Shown piece by piece: positions 26,021-35,325 of a DNA stretch of 64,000 bases (the stretch's first letter is position 1; each line of letters starts with the position of its first letter). The stretch is from Pseudomonas sp. B28(2017) (GTDB taxonomy: Bacteria; Pseudomonadota; Gammaproteobacteria; Pseudomonadales; Pseudomonadaceae), in assembly GCF_002113025.1 (NCBI RefSeq), contig NZ_NEJH01000009.1, positions 62,001 through 126,000 of the forward strand. Reading direction: 5' to 3'. The notes under the pieces were generated by a model. That model was not told the origin of the DNA. It worked only from the letters and a program-made list of their open reading frames with translations, and did not search any database. The translations under genes and the position numbers were made by a program.

Positions 26021-26791
26021 CTACACCAGGACAATACGTTTGAGCTTGGCGTTCAGTGCGGCAAACGCCGCTTCGGTACTGGCCTTGTGGTTGGTGATGA
26101 GCACGTCGATGCGTTCTGGCGGGCAGAAAGCGACGCGGCTCTCCACGCCTATCTTGCTGTAATCGGCGAGGATGACCACGCCTTCGGCATTGTCGGCCAT
26201 GGCGCGCGCCACTTCGGCTTCGCGGTGGTCGTAGTTGCTGGCACCGCGCTGGGCGTCGATGCCGACGGGCGATAACAGCGCGAGGTCGGCCCGATAGCGG
26301 CCAATTTCCGCCACCGTGGTGCCGCCAACCGTAGCGGGAGCACGGTCGCCAAGTGAACCGCCCAGTACAATCACCTCGTTGTGCTGGCCGCCCGGCACAG
26401 CGGGATTACGCAATTGCAACGCCACGTTGAACGAGTTGGTGATCACGGTCAGCCCTCCCAGCTTGGCCAGCTCTTCGGCGAGGATGACGGTGGTGGTGCC
26501 CGCGTCGATAAACACAGTCTGTCCGTGCGACAGCAGGCTGACCGCTGCGCGCGCGAGGTCACGCTTGAATTTGACGTTGATGTTCGCCCGCTCGGCGATG
26601 GGCGCTTCGTCCTCAACGCGGATGGCGCCGCCGTGTATCCGCTTCAACTCTCCCTGTTCTTCCAGAGCGACCAGGTCGCGCCGCACCGTCTCGCGAGAAA
26701 CATTCAGCTCCGTGACGATGCGGTCGGTGGTGACGCGCTGCAAGGTCGATAGTAGTGCGCGGATCCGCTGGTAACGCTCTTCTTGCCACAT
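26021..26791 (-). CDS. DeoR/GlpR-family transcriptional regulator
   Basis: 256 residues from ATG 26791 (MWQEERYQRI). The DeoR HTH is complete (VTTDRIVTELNVSRETVRRD then LVALEEQGELKRIHGGA), followed by the sugar-phosphate-isomerase-like effector domain with FIDAGTTTVILAEEL, VITNSFNVA and VLGGSL. Family members sense phosphorylated metabolites. It is divergent, across 264 bp, from the exported HAD phosphatase gene, the obvious candidate target (inference). Confidence 0.9.
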   Translation of the reverse strand: MWQEERYQRIRALLSTLQRVTTDRIVTELNVSRETVRRDLVALEEQGELKRIHGGAIRVEDEAPIAERANINVKFKRDLARAAVSLLSHGQTVFIDAGTTTVILAEELAKLGGLTVITNSFNVALQLRNPAVPGGQHNEVIVLGGSLGDRAPATVGGTTVAEIGRYRADLALLSPVGIDAQRGASNYDHREAEVARAMADNAEGVVILADYSKIGVESRVAFCPPERIDVLITNHKASTEAAFAALNAKLKRIVLV

Positions 26792-27055
26792 ACCGGGTGT
26801 CCCTGCTGTTCGAGCCGCTGTCCGAGCACGCATTGTGGAGAGGTGTCAGTCGCTGTCAAGTTTGGCGCGGCCCCATGATCATTGAGCTGACACGGTCTGC
26901 GCGTCATGTTTGTGCATTATTGAGGCAATATTGTTTTTTTGTGTATTTGGAGCTAGCCTCGTGGCCGGACGGGCTCTTCCCCTCGTCCGTATTTCGAAAC
27001 ACGCTTTCGCTATCGCCTCGGTTGTAACCTCTCGTCTAGAAGTAGGAGCTATGCC

Positions 27056-28336
27056 ATGCAGCGTCGCCAGTTTCTGAACACCCTCGCCACCGTTTCCGTC
27101 GTCTCTCCGCTGTTGTTGTCATCCCGTATAACGCAAGCCGCCACGCCCCCGGCCACACCGAGTGCGCTGGACCCGGCGCGCTGGTCGGCGCTTAACCAAA
27201 AGCGTCTGCAGGCGGTGATCGATGAGCACGGCGTCAAAAGCGCGTCCTACCGTCCTGACCAGCGCCCGTACGCGGTGTTCGACTGGGACAACACCTGCAT
27301 CATGAACGACTGTGAAGAAGCGCTGCTGGTCTACCAGATCAATCATTTGCAGTACAAGCTGACGCCCGATGAGTTCGCTGAGGTGGTGCGTCAGGACGTG
27401 CCAAACGGCGCATTCATGAAGGACTACACCACGGTGGACGGCAAGCCGGTCAAGATGGAAGACATTGCCAGCGACGTGGAAGCGGATTACCGCTGGCTGC
27501 ACGCCAACTACAAGGGGCTCGCCGGTGACAAGAGCCTGGAAGAGATCCAGGCCAGCGAGCAGCACAAGGATTTTCTCGCCAAGCTCTACTTCATGTACGA
27601 CGCGATCTGCGACAGTTACCCGGTGGAGATCGGCTACAAGTGGATTCTGTATTTCTACAAGAACATGACCACGGCTGAGTTGCAGGCGATGGCCGAGGCT
27701 TCCAACAACTACGCCATCGGCGACGCGCTGCGCAAGGTCAAGTATGAGAGTTCGCGCACACTACCGGGTAAGGCCGGGGTGGTGGCCGATACCCACTTCC
27801 ATGGCATTCGTATCCATGAGGAGATTCGCGGCCTGATGCACACGCTGCGCGCCAACGGCATCGACGTCTATGTCAGCACCGCCTCGATCGACGATGTGGT
27901 ACGCGTGTTCGCGGGCAATCCTCATTACGGATACGGCGTGCCACCTGAGAACGTGATTGGCCTGCGCATGGCGATGGAAGGCGGCAAGTACACCACTCGC
28001 TATCAGCCGGACTGGCACTTCAACTACGGGCCGGGCAAGACCGTCGGCATCAAGAACGTGCTGGTTAAACAGAAGGGCTATGGCCCGGTGTTGGTGGCTG
28101 GCGACAGCGATGGCGATGCCTGGATGCTGCGCGACTTCAACGATACGGCGGTGGGGGTGATCGTCAACCGCATGAAGAAGGGCGAGATCGGCGCCGACAG
28201 CCAGCAGGCCGCTGCCCAACTGGGCAAGCCGGACGCCCGTTTCGTCCTGCAAGGGCGCGACGAGCACACTGGCCTGATGATTCCAGACGAGAAATCGCTC
28301 AAGTACGGTAAGGACGAGCTTAAGCTGCTGGCTTGA
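27056..28336 (+). CDS. Exported HAD phosphatase, phosphorylcholine phosphatase-like
   Basis: 426 residues. An N-terminal twin-arginine-like leader (RRQFLNTLATVSVVSPLLLS, cleavage near residue 29) suggests export. HAD motifs: DWDNT at residues 76-80 (nucleophile Asp76, acid Asp78), STAS (motif II, about residue 282) and GDSDGD (motif IV, about 348). This layout matches the family of Pseudomonas phosphorylcholine phosphatase, although this protein is longer. It probably hydrolyses a phosphomonoester in the periplasm. TAGGAG precedes the ATG by six bases. It is divergent from a DeoR regulator. Confidence 0.82.
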   Translation: MQRRQFLNTLATVSVVSPLLLSSRITQAATPPATPSALDPARWSALNQKRLQAVIDEHGVKSASYRPDQRPYAVFDWDNTCIMNDCEEALLVYQINHLQYKLTPDEFAEVVRQDVPNGAFMKDYTTVDGKPVKMEDIASDVEADYRWLHANYKGLAGDKSLEEIQASEQHKDFLAKLYFMYDAICDSYPVEIGYKWILYFYKNMTTAELQAMAEASNNYAIGDALRKVKYESSRTLPGKAGVVADTHFHGIRIHEEIRGLMHTLRANGIDVYVSTASIDDVVRVFAGNPHYGYGVPPENVIGLRMAMEGGKYTTRYQPDWHFNYGPGKTVGIKNVLVKQKGYGPVLVAGDSDGDAWMLRDFNDTAVGVIVNRMKKGEIGADSQQAAAQLGKPDARFVLQGRDEHTGLMIPDEKSLKYGKDELKLLA

Positions 28337-28509
28337 TGGCACGGGCTCGCGGGTGGCCGGCGGCCATCCGCGAGCCGCAGTGCAACTCGCCCTGTATCTG
28401 CGGGAATGATGATTCTGCGCCGGAAAATCGGTACCGCTACCCGCCCGAGTGAGTCAGTAAGTAGCATCGAGTAAAAATTGTGAGTTGCCCCAGGTTTTCG
28501 AGGCGCGCC

Positions 28510-28626
28510 CTACGGTACTAGCGATGGTTGCGATAGCGTCTCGGCGTAGGGAGGCACCCCGTTGTACTCGACCACGGACGCTTCGCCGGCGTTGTAACCT
28601 GCCAACGCCAGCAGCTGGTTGCCGTT
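28510..28626 (-). pseudogene. Remnant of a lytic transglycosylase gene
   Basis: The minus frame encodes NGNQLLALAGYNAGEASVVE then YNGVPPYAETLS before a stop at 28510-28512. ALAGYNAGExxVxxYxGVPPYxET is the C-terminal signature of soluble lytic transglycosylases. The upstream catalytic part is missing, so only this about 39-codon piece survives. Confidence 0.6.
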
Positions 28627-28724
28627 CAAGCGTTAGTCCCTGGGCGCCGGCTTGGGAAGTGGCGTTGGAGCGACCGGCAAGGCCAGCTCGATGCAGCCAA
28701 GAAGGCTCTTGCGAGCCCATCGCC

Positions 28725-29063
28725 ATGCTCTGGAACTCACCACATCGCACCGCGCCACAGGCGCCGATCAGGTCTGGGGCGCCTGGCCCGGGCACTGCCT
28801 TTGGAGGGCCTATTCTGGGTGACTTTGTGGCGCCCGGGAAAAACACCGTGGCCGACATCTGGGAGGCAGGACCGCACCGGGAGCGTTGCCAGTGCAATTA
28901 CGATGAGCTTTGCCACATTCTGGAGGGCACGGTGCGCCTGACCGATGCCGAGGGCGTCGCGCGCACGTTCGGCCCCGGTGACTCCTTCGTGGTCGCCAGT
29001 GGATTCAACGGCACCTGGGAAAACCTCACCACGGTGCGCAAGGTCTACTTCATCCTCGGCTAA
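28725..29063 (+). CDS. Cupin-domain protein, EutQ/DUF861-like
   Basis: 112 residues from ATG 28725. The cupin barrel is recognisable: VADIWEAGPHRERCQCNYDE, then LCHILEGTVRLTDAEGVART, then FGPGDSFVVASGFNGTWENL and TTVRKVYFIL, as in the small cupin_3 family. Codons before about residue 20 do not look like the family's usual N-terminus and abut the transglycosylase remnant, so the start may be altered. Function unknown. Its stop overlaps the convergent diguanylate cyclase gene by four bases. Confidence 0.7.
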   Translation: MLWNSPHRTAPQAPIRSGAPGPGTAFGGPILGDFVAPGKNTVADIWEAGPHRERCQCNYDELCHILEGTVRLTDAEGVARTFGPGDSFVVASGFNGTWENLTTVRKVYFILG

Positions 29064-30127
29064 CGGGCCTCGACCGGTACGTCAGGCTGCTGACGTACCT
29101 GATTGCGGCCGTTGCGCTTGGCCTGGTACAGCGCGTCGTCGGCGCGGGTCACCAGGCTTTCCGGGGTGTCGCCGGGTTGTGTCCGGGCCACGCCGAACGA
29201 CGCGGTGATGGTGTCCAGCACGGTGTCGGTGCCCCGGGCCTTGACCCGCAGCGCCTGGACTTTCAGGCGCAGGCGCTCGGCAAACGCGCCGGCAGCCGCC
29301 AGATCCGGACAATCCCTGAGCACCACACAGAATTCTTCACCGCCATAACGCGCGGCAAAGGCCTCGGCCGGCAACGAATCGCGCAACACTTGGGCGACAT
29401 GCTGAAGCACCCGGTCGCCCAGGGGATGGCCGTACTGGTCATTGAATTGTTTGAAGTGGTCGATATCCAGCATCACCAGCGCCACGCCGGTCGCCGCGTG
29501 GCTCATTGCCTGTTCAAGCTTGCGGTTGAAGGTGGTGCGGTTGAGCAGTTCGGTCAGGCCATCGAGGGTCGCCGCCAATTGGGCGCGCTCCAGTTTGTCC
29601 CGCAGGCTTTTGATTTCGTGCTGTGCGGATTGCAACTGGGCGAGGAAATGCTCCTGCTGACTCTGCATGAGTTGGGTGCTCTTTTGCAGCTGGGTCAGGA
29701 TGCCCGGCAAGCGCTCGCTGGTCGGCTCTTCAAGCATTTGCAGGTATTGGCCGAGGCTGGCCTGGAAGTTCTGATTGCCCTTCACACTGCGCGAAACATC
29801 GCGCTCCATATCGTCAACCAGATTGATCGCTTCCTGTTGCCCGGAGCGTGCGTCCGCCAGCTCATCACGGATGATGTACTCGCGAAACAGTTTGGCGGCG
29901 GACTCCGGAGGAAAGTAGTCGAAATCGTTGACGACCCGGTCCAGGTGCCGATTGAGTTCCGGCTCCTGGCCTTTGCTGTAGGTGTACCAGAGCGCGTAAT
30001 GCACCGGGTTGGGCGGAATGTTGTGGCGAACCATCAGCGGCACTGCCTGCTTGAGCAATGCCGCTGCCTCGCGGGAGTCTTCTGGATACAGCGCTAGAAC
30101 AGTCGCACGCGTGTCTGATTGGCTCAT
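29060..30127 (-). CDS. Soluble GGDEF diguanylate cyclase
   Basis: 355 residues from ATG 30127. No membrane helix. An N-terminal helical region (about 1-185, with a coiled coil at about 135-185) precedes a GGDEF domain: DGLTELLNRTTFNRKLEQ, MLDIDHFKQFNDQYGHPLGD and the active-site GGEEF at 262-266. The usual RxxD inhibitory site five residues before GGEEF is absent (LPAE instead), so product inhibition is probably lost. The enzyme makes c-di-GMP from GTP. The gene is 125 bp downstream of the NCS1 permease on the same strand. Confidence 0.9.
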   Translation of the reverse strand: MSQSDTRATVLALYPEDSREAAALLKQAVPLMVRHNIPPNPVHYALWYTYSKGQEPELNRHLDRVVNDFDYFPPESAAKLFREYIIRDELADARSGQQEAINLVDDMERDVSRSVKGNQNFQASLGQYLQMLEEPTSERLPGILTQLQKSTQLMQSQQEHFLAQLQSAQHEIKSLRDKLERAQLAATLDGLTELLNRTTFNRKLEQAMSHAATGVALVMLDIDHFKQFNDQYGHPLGDRVLQHVAQVLRDSLPAEAFAARYGGEEFCVVLRDCPDLAAAGAFAERLRLKVQALRVKARGTDTVLDTITASFGVARTQPGDTPESLVTRADDALYQAKRNGRNQVRQQPDVPVEAR

Positions 30128-30252
30128 GGCTTCACTGTGGTTGTTTTTATCTGGCGATTGGCAAACTCGCTGAGCATAACCATACGCCCGACAAACGGCC
30201 ATCCCTGGCGTTCACAACCGCTCAACCCGGTACATCTGTTCCAGATGCCCGA

Positions 30253-31668
30253 TCAACCGTTGGTTGGCATCAATCCGGCCATGATCTGGCGCCGACGATA
30301 AGCCGTGTCACGGTTGGCCAGCCAGTAGTACAGCGGCGTGGTGACCACCAGGCCGACCAGCCACGACAGATCCGCACCGTCGATATGCACCGCCACGGGT
30401 CCGGTGTAGATCGGTGTGTTCATGAACGGAATCTGCACCACGATGCCGATGGCGTAGGCCAGCAGCGCCTGCGGATTGAAGCGGCCATAGATACCACCGT
30501 CGACGCGGAAGATCGAGGCGATGTCGTAATCACCCTTGTGGATCGCGTAGAAGTCGATGAGGTTGATCGCAGTCCAGGGCACCAGTACCACCAGCAGCGC
30601 CAGCACCAGGTCGACGAAGTGCCCGATGAAGTCCGCCGAGGCGCCGATGGCCGCCACGCAGCAACCGGCCAGAATGGTCAGCGACAGCACCGCCCGGCTC
30701 TGCGCGGTCGGAATCCAGCGGTGGGCGAAGGTTTGCAGCAAGGTAATCACCGACAGCACGGCGCCATACAGGTTCAGGGCGTTATGACTGATCACGCTGA
30801 GCAAGAACAGCACCAGCATCAACGGGCCGATCGCACCGGTCGCAAGCTTCACGGCGTCCATGGTGTCCATGCCCACTGGCGTGGCCAGCACGGCGACGGC
30901 GCCGAACACGAAGGACAGGATCGAGCCCAGCGACGAACCGAGGTAGGTCGCCCAGAAGGTCGAGCTGACTTTCACGTCCTTGGGCAGGTAACGCGAGTAG
31001 TCGGACACGTACGGCGCGAACGCGATCTGCCAGAGCGCCGCCAGCGACACCGTGGCCAGCCAACCGGAAATGTTGAAACTGCCGCGGGTCAGGAAGTCAT
31101 CAGTCTGCACGTGGGTCAGGATGTAGCCGAAGCCCAGCACGATGCCCAAGCCCAGCACCCAGGTGCCGATGCGGTTGAGCACGTGGATGAAGCGGTAGCC
31201 GATGATGCCGATGATCCCCGAACCAAGGCCGCCGAGGACGATGCCGGCCGATACCGGCACGCTCTCGACCACGCCATGCAGCGACTTGCCGGCCAGGACG
31301 ATGTTGGAGGCGAAGAAGCCGATGTACATCACGCCGGCAATCACCACCACCAGCAACGCGCCCAATGAACCGAACTGTGCGCGACTCTGGATCATCTGCG
31401 GAATGCCCATCTGCGGGCCTTGCGCCGAGTGCAACGCCATCAGCACACCGCCGACCAGATGGCCAACGATGATGGCGACAATGCCCCAGACCAGGTTCAG
31501 GTGGAACAACTGCACGCCGAGCGCGCCGGTGACGATAGGCAACGGCGCGATATTGCCGCCGAACCACAGGGTGAACAGATCTTTGACCTTTCCGTGGCGA
31601 TCCTCAGGGGGGACGTACCCGATCGTGTGTTTCTCGATGAGCGGGGCGGATGAAGCGGTGGTGGACAT
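30253..31668 (-). CDS. NCS1-family cytosine/purine-type permease
   Basis: 471 residues from ATG 31668, six bases after GGAG. About 12 membrane helices. Family features include the N-terminal GYVPPEDRHGKVKDLFTLWF and GGNIAPLPIVTG segment, GPQMGIPQMIQSRAQFG, and FAPYVSDYSRYLPKDVKVSS in the middle. Such CodB-like carriers import nucleobases, allantoin or hydantoins by Na+/H+ symport. The substrate is not deducible; linkage to the RidA/monooxygenase operon just upstream suggests a nitrogenous compound (inference). An A-rich 120-bp leader and a REP hairpin separate it from that operon. Confidence 0.88.
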   Translation of the reverse strand: MSTTASSAPLIEKHTIGYVPPEDRHGKVKDLFTLWFGGNIAPLPIVTGALGVQLFHLNLVWGIVAIIVGHLVGGVLMALHSAQGPQMGIPQMIQSRAQFGSLGALLVVVIAGVMYIGFFASNIVLAGKSLHGVVESVPVSAGIVLGGLGSGIIGIIGYRFIHVLNRIGTWVLGLGIVLGFGYILTHVQTDDFLTRGSFNISGWLATVSLAALWQIAFAPYVSDYSRYLPKDVKVSSTFWATYLGSSLGSILSFVFGAVAVLATPVGMDTMDAVKLATGAIGPLMLVLFLLSVISHNALNLYGAVLSVITLLQTFAHRWIPTAQSRAVLSLTILAGCCVAAIGASADFIGHFVDLVLALLVVLVPWTAINLIDFYAIHKGDYDIASIFRVDGGIYGRFNPQALLAYAIGIVVQIPFMNTPIYTGPVAVHIDGADLSWLVGLVVTTPLYYWLANRDTAYRRRQIMAGLMPTNG

Positions 31669-31943
31669 GACGAACTCCAAGGCAAGGATGAGTACGTGTT
31701 CGTACTTCGGCGTGCGCCAACGGGACGGCGCATTTCTTGTTGGGAGCGATCATGGACAAAGAGCGGAGGGAGGAAAATTAGTTAATTTGTGCCTTTAAAC
31801 ATTAAAAAAAATTGCGCAATAATGGCAACATATCAGCAGGAAAAACCTGCTTTCACAAAAAACAAAGCACAGCACGTCACCCCTCCCGATATCAGAGAGG
31901 GGCAACGGCAAAGCATGGACCCGAGGTATTGCACTGTGCTTTT

Positions 31944-31971
31944 TGTGGGAGCGAGCCTGCTCGCTCCCACA
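31944..31971. repeat. REP-type hairpin
   Basis: Arms TGTGGGAGCGAGC (31944-31956) and GCTCGCTCCCACA (31959-31971), perfect over 13 bp with a 2-base loop. This is the common Pseudomonas GGGAGCGAGC REP. It lies 20 bp past the stop of the binding-protein gene and could stabilise or end that transcript. Confidence 0.8.
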
Positions 31972-31991
31972 GAGGGGCTGCGGTGCCGGTG

Positions 31992-33032
31992 TCAGCGCGC
32001 GGCCCAGGCGTTGAAGCGCTGTTCAAGCTCCTCGCCATGGTCAACCCAGAACTCAGCATCCACTGCCCGCGCTCCGGCCAGGTTGGCCTCGGCGGTCGGC
32101 AGTTGCTCTTGCACGTCCTTGGGCAGCAATGGCAGGGTCTGACGATGCACCGGCCCGTAAGGGATGTTTTCCGAGAACACTTTTTGCGTCTGCGGCTGAC
32201 TGGCAAATGCGATGAAGTTTTCCGCCAACGCCTTGTTCGGCGTGCCCTTGACCACCGCCCAGTACTCCGGGTCGTACAGGCTCTGCGGCCAGACGATGCT
32301 CAGTTTCATGCCTTCCTTTTGCGCCGAGGCAATCCGGCCGTTGTAGGCCGCGCTCATCACCACGTCACCGGCCACCAGCCATTGCGCCGGTTGTGCGCCC
32401 GCCTCCCACCACTGGATGTTCGGCTTGATCTGGTCGAGCTTGGCAAAGGCCCGCGTCACGCCTTGCGGGGTGCTCAAGACCTTGTACACATCGTCAGCCT
32501 TGACGCCGTCGGCCAGCAAGGCGATTTCCAGGGTGTACTTGGCGCTCTTGCGCAGCCCGCGCTTGCCCGGGAAGTCGGCGACGTTCCAGAAGTCCGCCCA
32601 GGATTGCGGCGCCTTGGCCTGCTTGCTCTGGTCATAGGCCATGACCATCGACCAGACATAAGTGGCCACCCCGCATTCGGTCAGCGCACCCGGCACGAAG
32701 TTCGCCGAATCACCGAAGCGTCCCGCATCGAGCTTCTCGAACAACCCCTCCTCGCAGCCACGCAACAACTCGGGGCTTTCGACTTCCACCACATCCCAGC
32801 TGGTATGGCCGGCCGAGACCATGGCCTTGATTTTCGATAGCTCGCCGTTGTACTCCCCGGCGATGATGTTGCCCGCACCGCTGGCGTTAAAGGGCTGGAA
32901 ATAGGCCTTATCCTGGGCCTGTTTGGTAGCACCACCGAAGGAAATCACGGTGAGGTCCTGGGGGGTCGCCCACACACTGGCACTCAACAACGCCAGGGCA
33001 AACGGAACACTGCAACGCAAGGATCTGGACAT
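31992..33032 (-). CDS. Periplasmic binding protein, polyamine-type (PotD/PotF fold)
   Basis: 346 residues with a signal peptide (about 1-22, ending SVWA). The mature start DLTVISFGGATKQAQDKAYF and internal SWDVVEVESPELLRGCEEGL, MVMAYDQSKQ and EYWAVVKGTPNKALAENFI segments fit the spermidine/putrescine-binding superfamily. No permease or ATPase genes of that type are adjacent, so it must pair with a transporter encoded elsewhere. It is the last gene of the operon that starts with the flavin monooxygenase, 35 bp after argE-like. Confidence 0.85.
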   Translation of the reverse strand: MSRSLRCSVPFALALLSASVWATPQDLTVISFGGATKQAQDKAYFQPFNASGAGNIIAGEYNGELSKIKAMVSAGHTSWDVVEVESPELLRGCEEGLFEKLDAGRFGDSANFVPGALTECGVATYVWSMVMAYDQSKQAKAPQSWADFWNVADFPGKRGLRKSAKYTLEIALLADGVKADDVYKVLSTPQGVTRAFAKLDQIKPNIQWWEAGAQPAQWLVAGDVVMSAAYNGRIASAQKEGMKLSIVWPQSLYDPEYWAVVKGTPNKALAENFIAFASQPQTQKVFSENIPYGPVHRQTLPLLPKDVQEQLPTAEANLAGARAVDAEFWVDHGEELEQRFNAWAAR

Positions 33033-33067
33033 GGATCGCTTCCTCGGGCCTGAATGGCCCTTTGTTG

Positions 33068-34237
33068 TTATGGGTGTTCGGATTCACTCAAGTAAGCCGC
33101 CAGGCGATCCATCAGGCGGTCACAGGCCGCCATCTGTTCGACGCTGACAAATTCATCGGGCTTGTGCCCTTGATCCATGCTGCCGGGTCCGCAGACCACC
33201 GACGGTATGCCGGCCTGATCGAACAGCCCGCCTTCGGTGCCAAAGGCCACGGTGCTGAAATCATCGCTGCCGCACAGCTCGGCAATCAGCCGGGCAGCCG
33301 CGCTGTCGGCGGGTGTCGCCAGGCCGGGATAGGCCGAAAGCTTTTCAAAACGAATGGATGTGCCGGCTTTCACCGCCTGCATCGCCGGCAGCAAAGTTTG
33401 CTCGGCGTAGTTTTGCAGCTCCGCGGCAACTGCTTCCGGAGCAAAGTCCGGCAAGGCGCGCACTTCGAAATCAAAACGGCAATTCTCCGGCACGATGTTC
33501 AACGCCGTCCCACCGGAAATCACACCCACCTGCACCGTCGAATACGCCGGATCGAAGCGCTCGTCGTGGTACTGCGGTTCAGCCAGGCGCGTGCCGATTT
33601 CACCCAGCCGACCGATCAGCCGTGCGGCCTGCTCGATAGCGTTCACCCCATAAGGTGCGTAAGCCGAATGGCACGGTGCACCGTGTACGTGGCAACGCAT
33701 CGCCAGCTTGCCCTTGTGGCCGAGCACCGGCTTGAGCTCGGTCGGCTCGCCGATCAGGCACAACGCCGGTGCCGGGATGCGCTGTGGCAGCACTTCCAGC
33801 AACCCGCGAACGCCAAGGCAACCGACCTCCTCGTCGTAGGAAAACGCCAGGTGTACCGGGCGCTTCAAAGGGCTTTCCAGAAACATCGGCACGGCCGCCA
33901 ACACAGAAGCCAGATAGCCTTTCATGTCCGCGGTGCCGCGCCCGTAAAGCTTGCCGTGCGCCTCGCTCAGGCAGAACGGCTCGACCGTCCAGGCCTGGCC
34001 GTCCACCGGCACCACGTCAGTGTGCCCGGACAGCACGATGCCGCCGGCCACGCTCGGGCCGACCGTGGCCAACAAGTTGGCCTTGGTCCGCTCGGCGTTG
34101 TAGATCAGTTCGCAATCCACGCCCAGTTCGCGCAGGTAGTCACGCACGAACTCGATCAGCTCCAGGTTCGAATCGCGGCTGACCGTGGCGAACCCGATCA
34201 ATCGCGCGAGCATGGCGCGGCTGCGCAACTCACTCAT
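33068..34237 (-). CDS. ArgE-type M20 deacylase (acetylornithine deacetylase-like)
   Basis: 389 residues. M20 metallopeptidase with the zinc motifs LSGHTDVVPVDG (His, Asp), YGRGTADMKGYL (Asp), the catalytic Glu pair in FSYDEEVGCLGVR, and the second-site GEPTELKPVLGHKG and PGSMDQGHKPDEFV segments. The fold and length match ArgE. In this operon it probably removes an acyl group from a catabolic intermediate rather than acting in arginine synthesis; that is inference. It overlaps the DUF1028 gene by eight bases. Confidence 0.85.
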   Translation of the reverse strand: MSELRSRAMLARLIGFATVSRDSNLELIEFVRDYLRELGVDCELIYNAERTKANLLATVGPSVAGGIVLSGHTDVVPVDGQAWTVEPFCLSEAHGKLYGRGTADMKGYLASVLAAVPMFLESPLKRPVHLAFSYDEEVGCLGVRGLLEVLPQRIPAPALCLIGEPTELKPVLGHKGKLAMRCHVHGAPCHSAYAPYGVNAIEQAARLIGRLGEIGTRLAEPQYHDERFDPAYSTVQVGVISGGTALNIVPENCRFDFEVRALPDFAPEAVAAELQNYAEQTLLPAMQAVKAGTSIRFEKLSAYPGLATPADSAAARLIAELCGSDDFSTVAFGTEGGLFDQAGIPSVVCGPGSMDQGHKPDEFVSVEQMAACDRLMDRLAAYLSESEHP

Positions 34238-34904
34238 CGCCGGGCACTCCGTACGCGGGAGCCAGGGTCGGATTGAGGGCGCGGGTCAGGTAGTCCTGCA
34301 ATTGCGGCTCGTAGGCCGTCCACAATTTGCCCAGCTCGCCAATCGGGTTTTCATCGGCCCAATCCACCCGCAGGTCGACAATCGGCCAGGTCAGGTCACC
34401 GACCACCGACAACGCCGCCGAGTGCACCGCGCCGGCTTCGCCCCCCGCCTCCTGCCCGGCCTTCAAGGCGTTCATCAGCCGTGTGGCGAGGCAGCCTTCG
34501 CTGTTTTCGAACGCCGCGACCATCGCCTCGATCACCCCACTGTTGGCCAGCAGGTTGCCAGCCGCCACACATTGGTCGCCGGCCAGGGCGTTGTTGATGC
34601 CCAGCGCATGGTTGCCGCTGAACACCGCCGTGCGTCCCTGGGCATCGACCACCGCCACCTGGCGGTACTGGCTGTAGCCATTGCGGGTCAATGAGTGGTC
34701 CAGCGCCTGGGGCGGCGCCGAGCCGTTGGCCAGTTCATCGAGGATCTGCGGGCCGAGGGCCGGCAGCGTGATGTTCTGGCTCGACACCGCACCGACACCG
34801 GCCCGCAACCACGGGCAACGCGCGCCGACGGCAATGCTCGAAGAGCTGATGGCAATGCCCAGCTGGCCGGTCTCGGCGCAGCGACCAACGATGGAAAAGG
34901 TCAT
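34230..34904 (-). CDS. DUF1028 family protein
   Basis: 224 residues with the family's opening TFSIVGRCAETGQLGIAISS and following VGARCPWLRAGVGAVSSQ, which resembles an N-terminal nucleophile hydrolase fold, and HALGINNALAGDQCVAAGNL in the middle. DUF1028 proteins commonly accompany RidA and amidohydrolase genes. Biochemical activity is unsettled. It overlaps argE-like and follows ridA by 10 bp, so it is part of the operon. Confidence 0.85.
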   Translation of the reverse strand: MTFSIVGRCAETGQLGIAISSSSIAVGARCPWLRAGVGAVSSQNITLPALGPQILDELANGSAPPQALDHSLTRNGYSQYRQVAVVDAQGRTAVFSGNHALGINNALAGDQCVAAGNLLANSGVIEAMVAAFENSEGCLATRLMNALKAGQEAGGEAGAVHSAALSVVGDLTWPIVDLRVDWADENPIGELGKLWTAYEPQLQDYLTRALNPTLAPAYGVPGDE

Positions 34905-34914
34905 GGCGAATTCC

Positions 34915-35325
34915 TTATTCAGGGATGACAGCGATCACATCGATTTCCATCAGCCACTGCGGCTGGCCGAGGGCGCTGACCACCAGGCCGGTGGAAATCG
35001 GGAACACACCCTTGAGCCACTTGCCGACTTCCTGGTACACCGGCTCGCGATAGCGCGGGTCGATCAGATAGGTGGTGGTCTTGACGATGTGGCTCAGGTC
35101 GCTGCCGGCCTCTTCGAGCAGTTGCTTGACGTTGCGCATGGCCTGTTCAGCCTGGGCACGCGGATCACCGAGGCCCACCAGTTGGCCATTGAAATCGGTA
35201 CCGACCTGACCACGGACATACACGGTGTTGCCGGCGCGCACGGCCTGGCACAGGTCGTTGTCGAGCGTCTGGTTCGGGTAGGTGTCTTTGGTGTTGAACA
35301 TGCGGATGCGGGTATGAGTAGGCAT
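34915..35325 (-). CDS. RidA/YjgF-family protein
   Basis: 136 residues. The RidA fold is indicated by GNTVYVRGQVGTDFNGQLVG, AEQAMRNVKQLLEEAGSDLS and HIVKTTTYLIDPRYREPVYQ. The enamine/imine deaminase arginine normally near residue 105 (in the TxxxR-x-A motif) is not present here: the matching region reads VFPISTGLVVSALGQP, so classic deaminase activity is doubtful. Its ATG overlaps the stop of the monooxygenase gene by one base (TAATG at 35325). Confidence 0.85.
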   Translation of the reverse strand: MPTHTRIRMFNTKDTYPNQTLDNDLCQAVRAGNTVYVRGQVGTDFNGQLVGLGDPRAQAEQAMRNVKQLLEEAGSDLSHIVKTTTYLIDPRYREPVYQEVGKWLKGVFPISTGLVVSALGQPQWLMEIDVIAVIPE

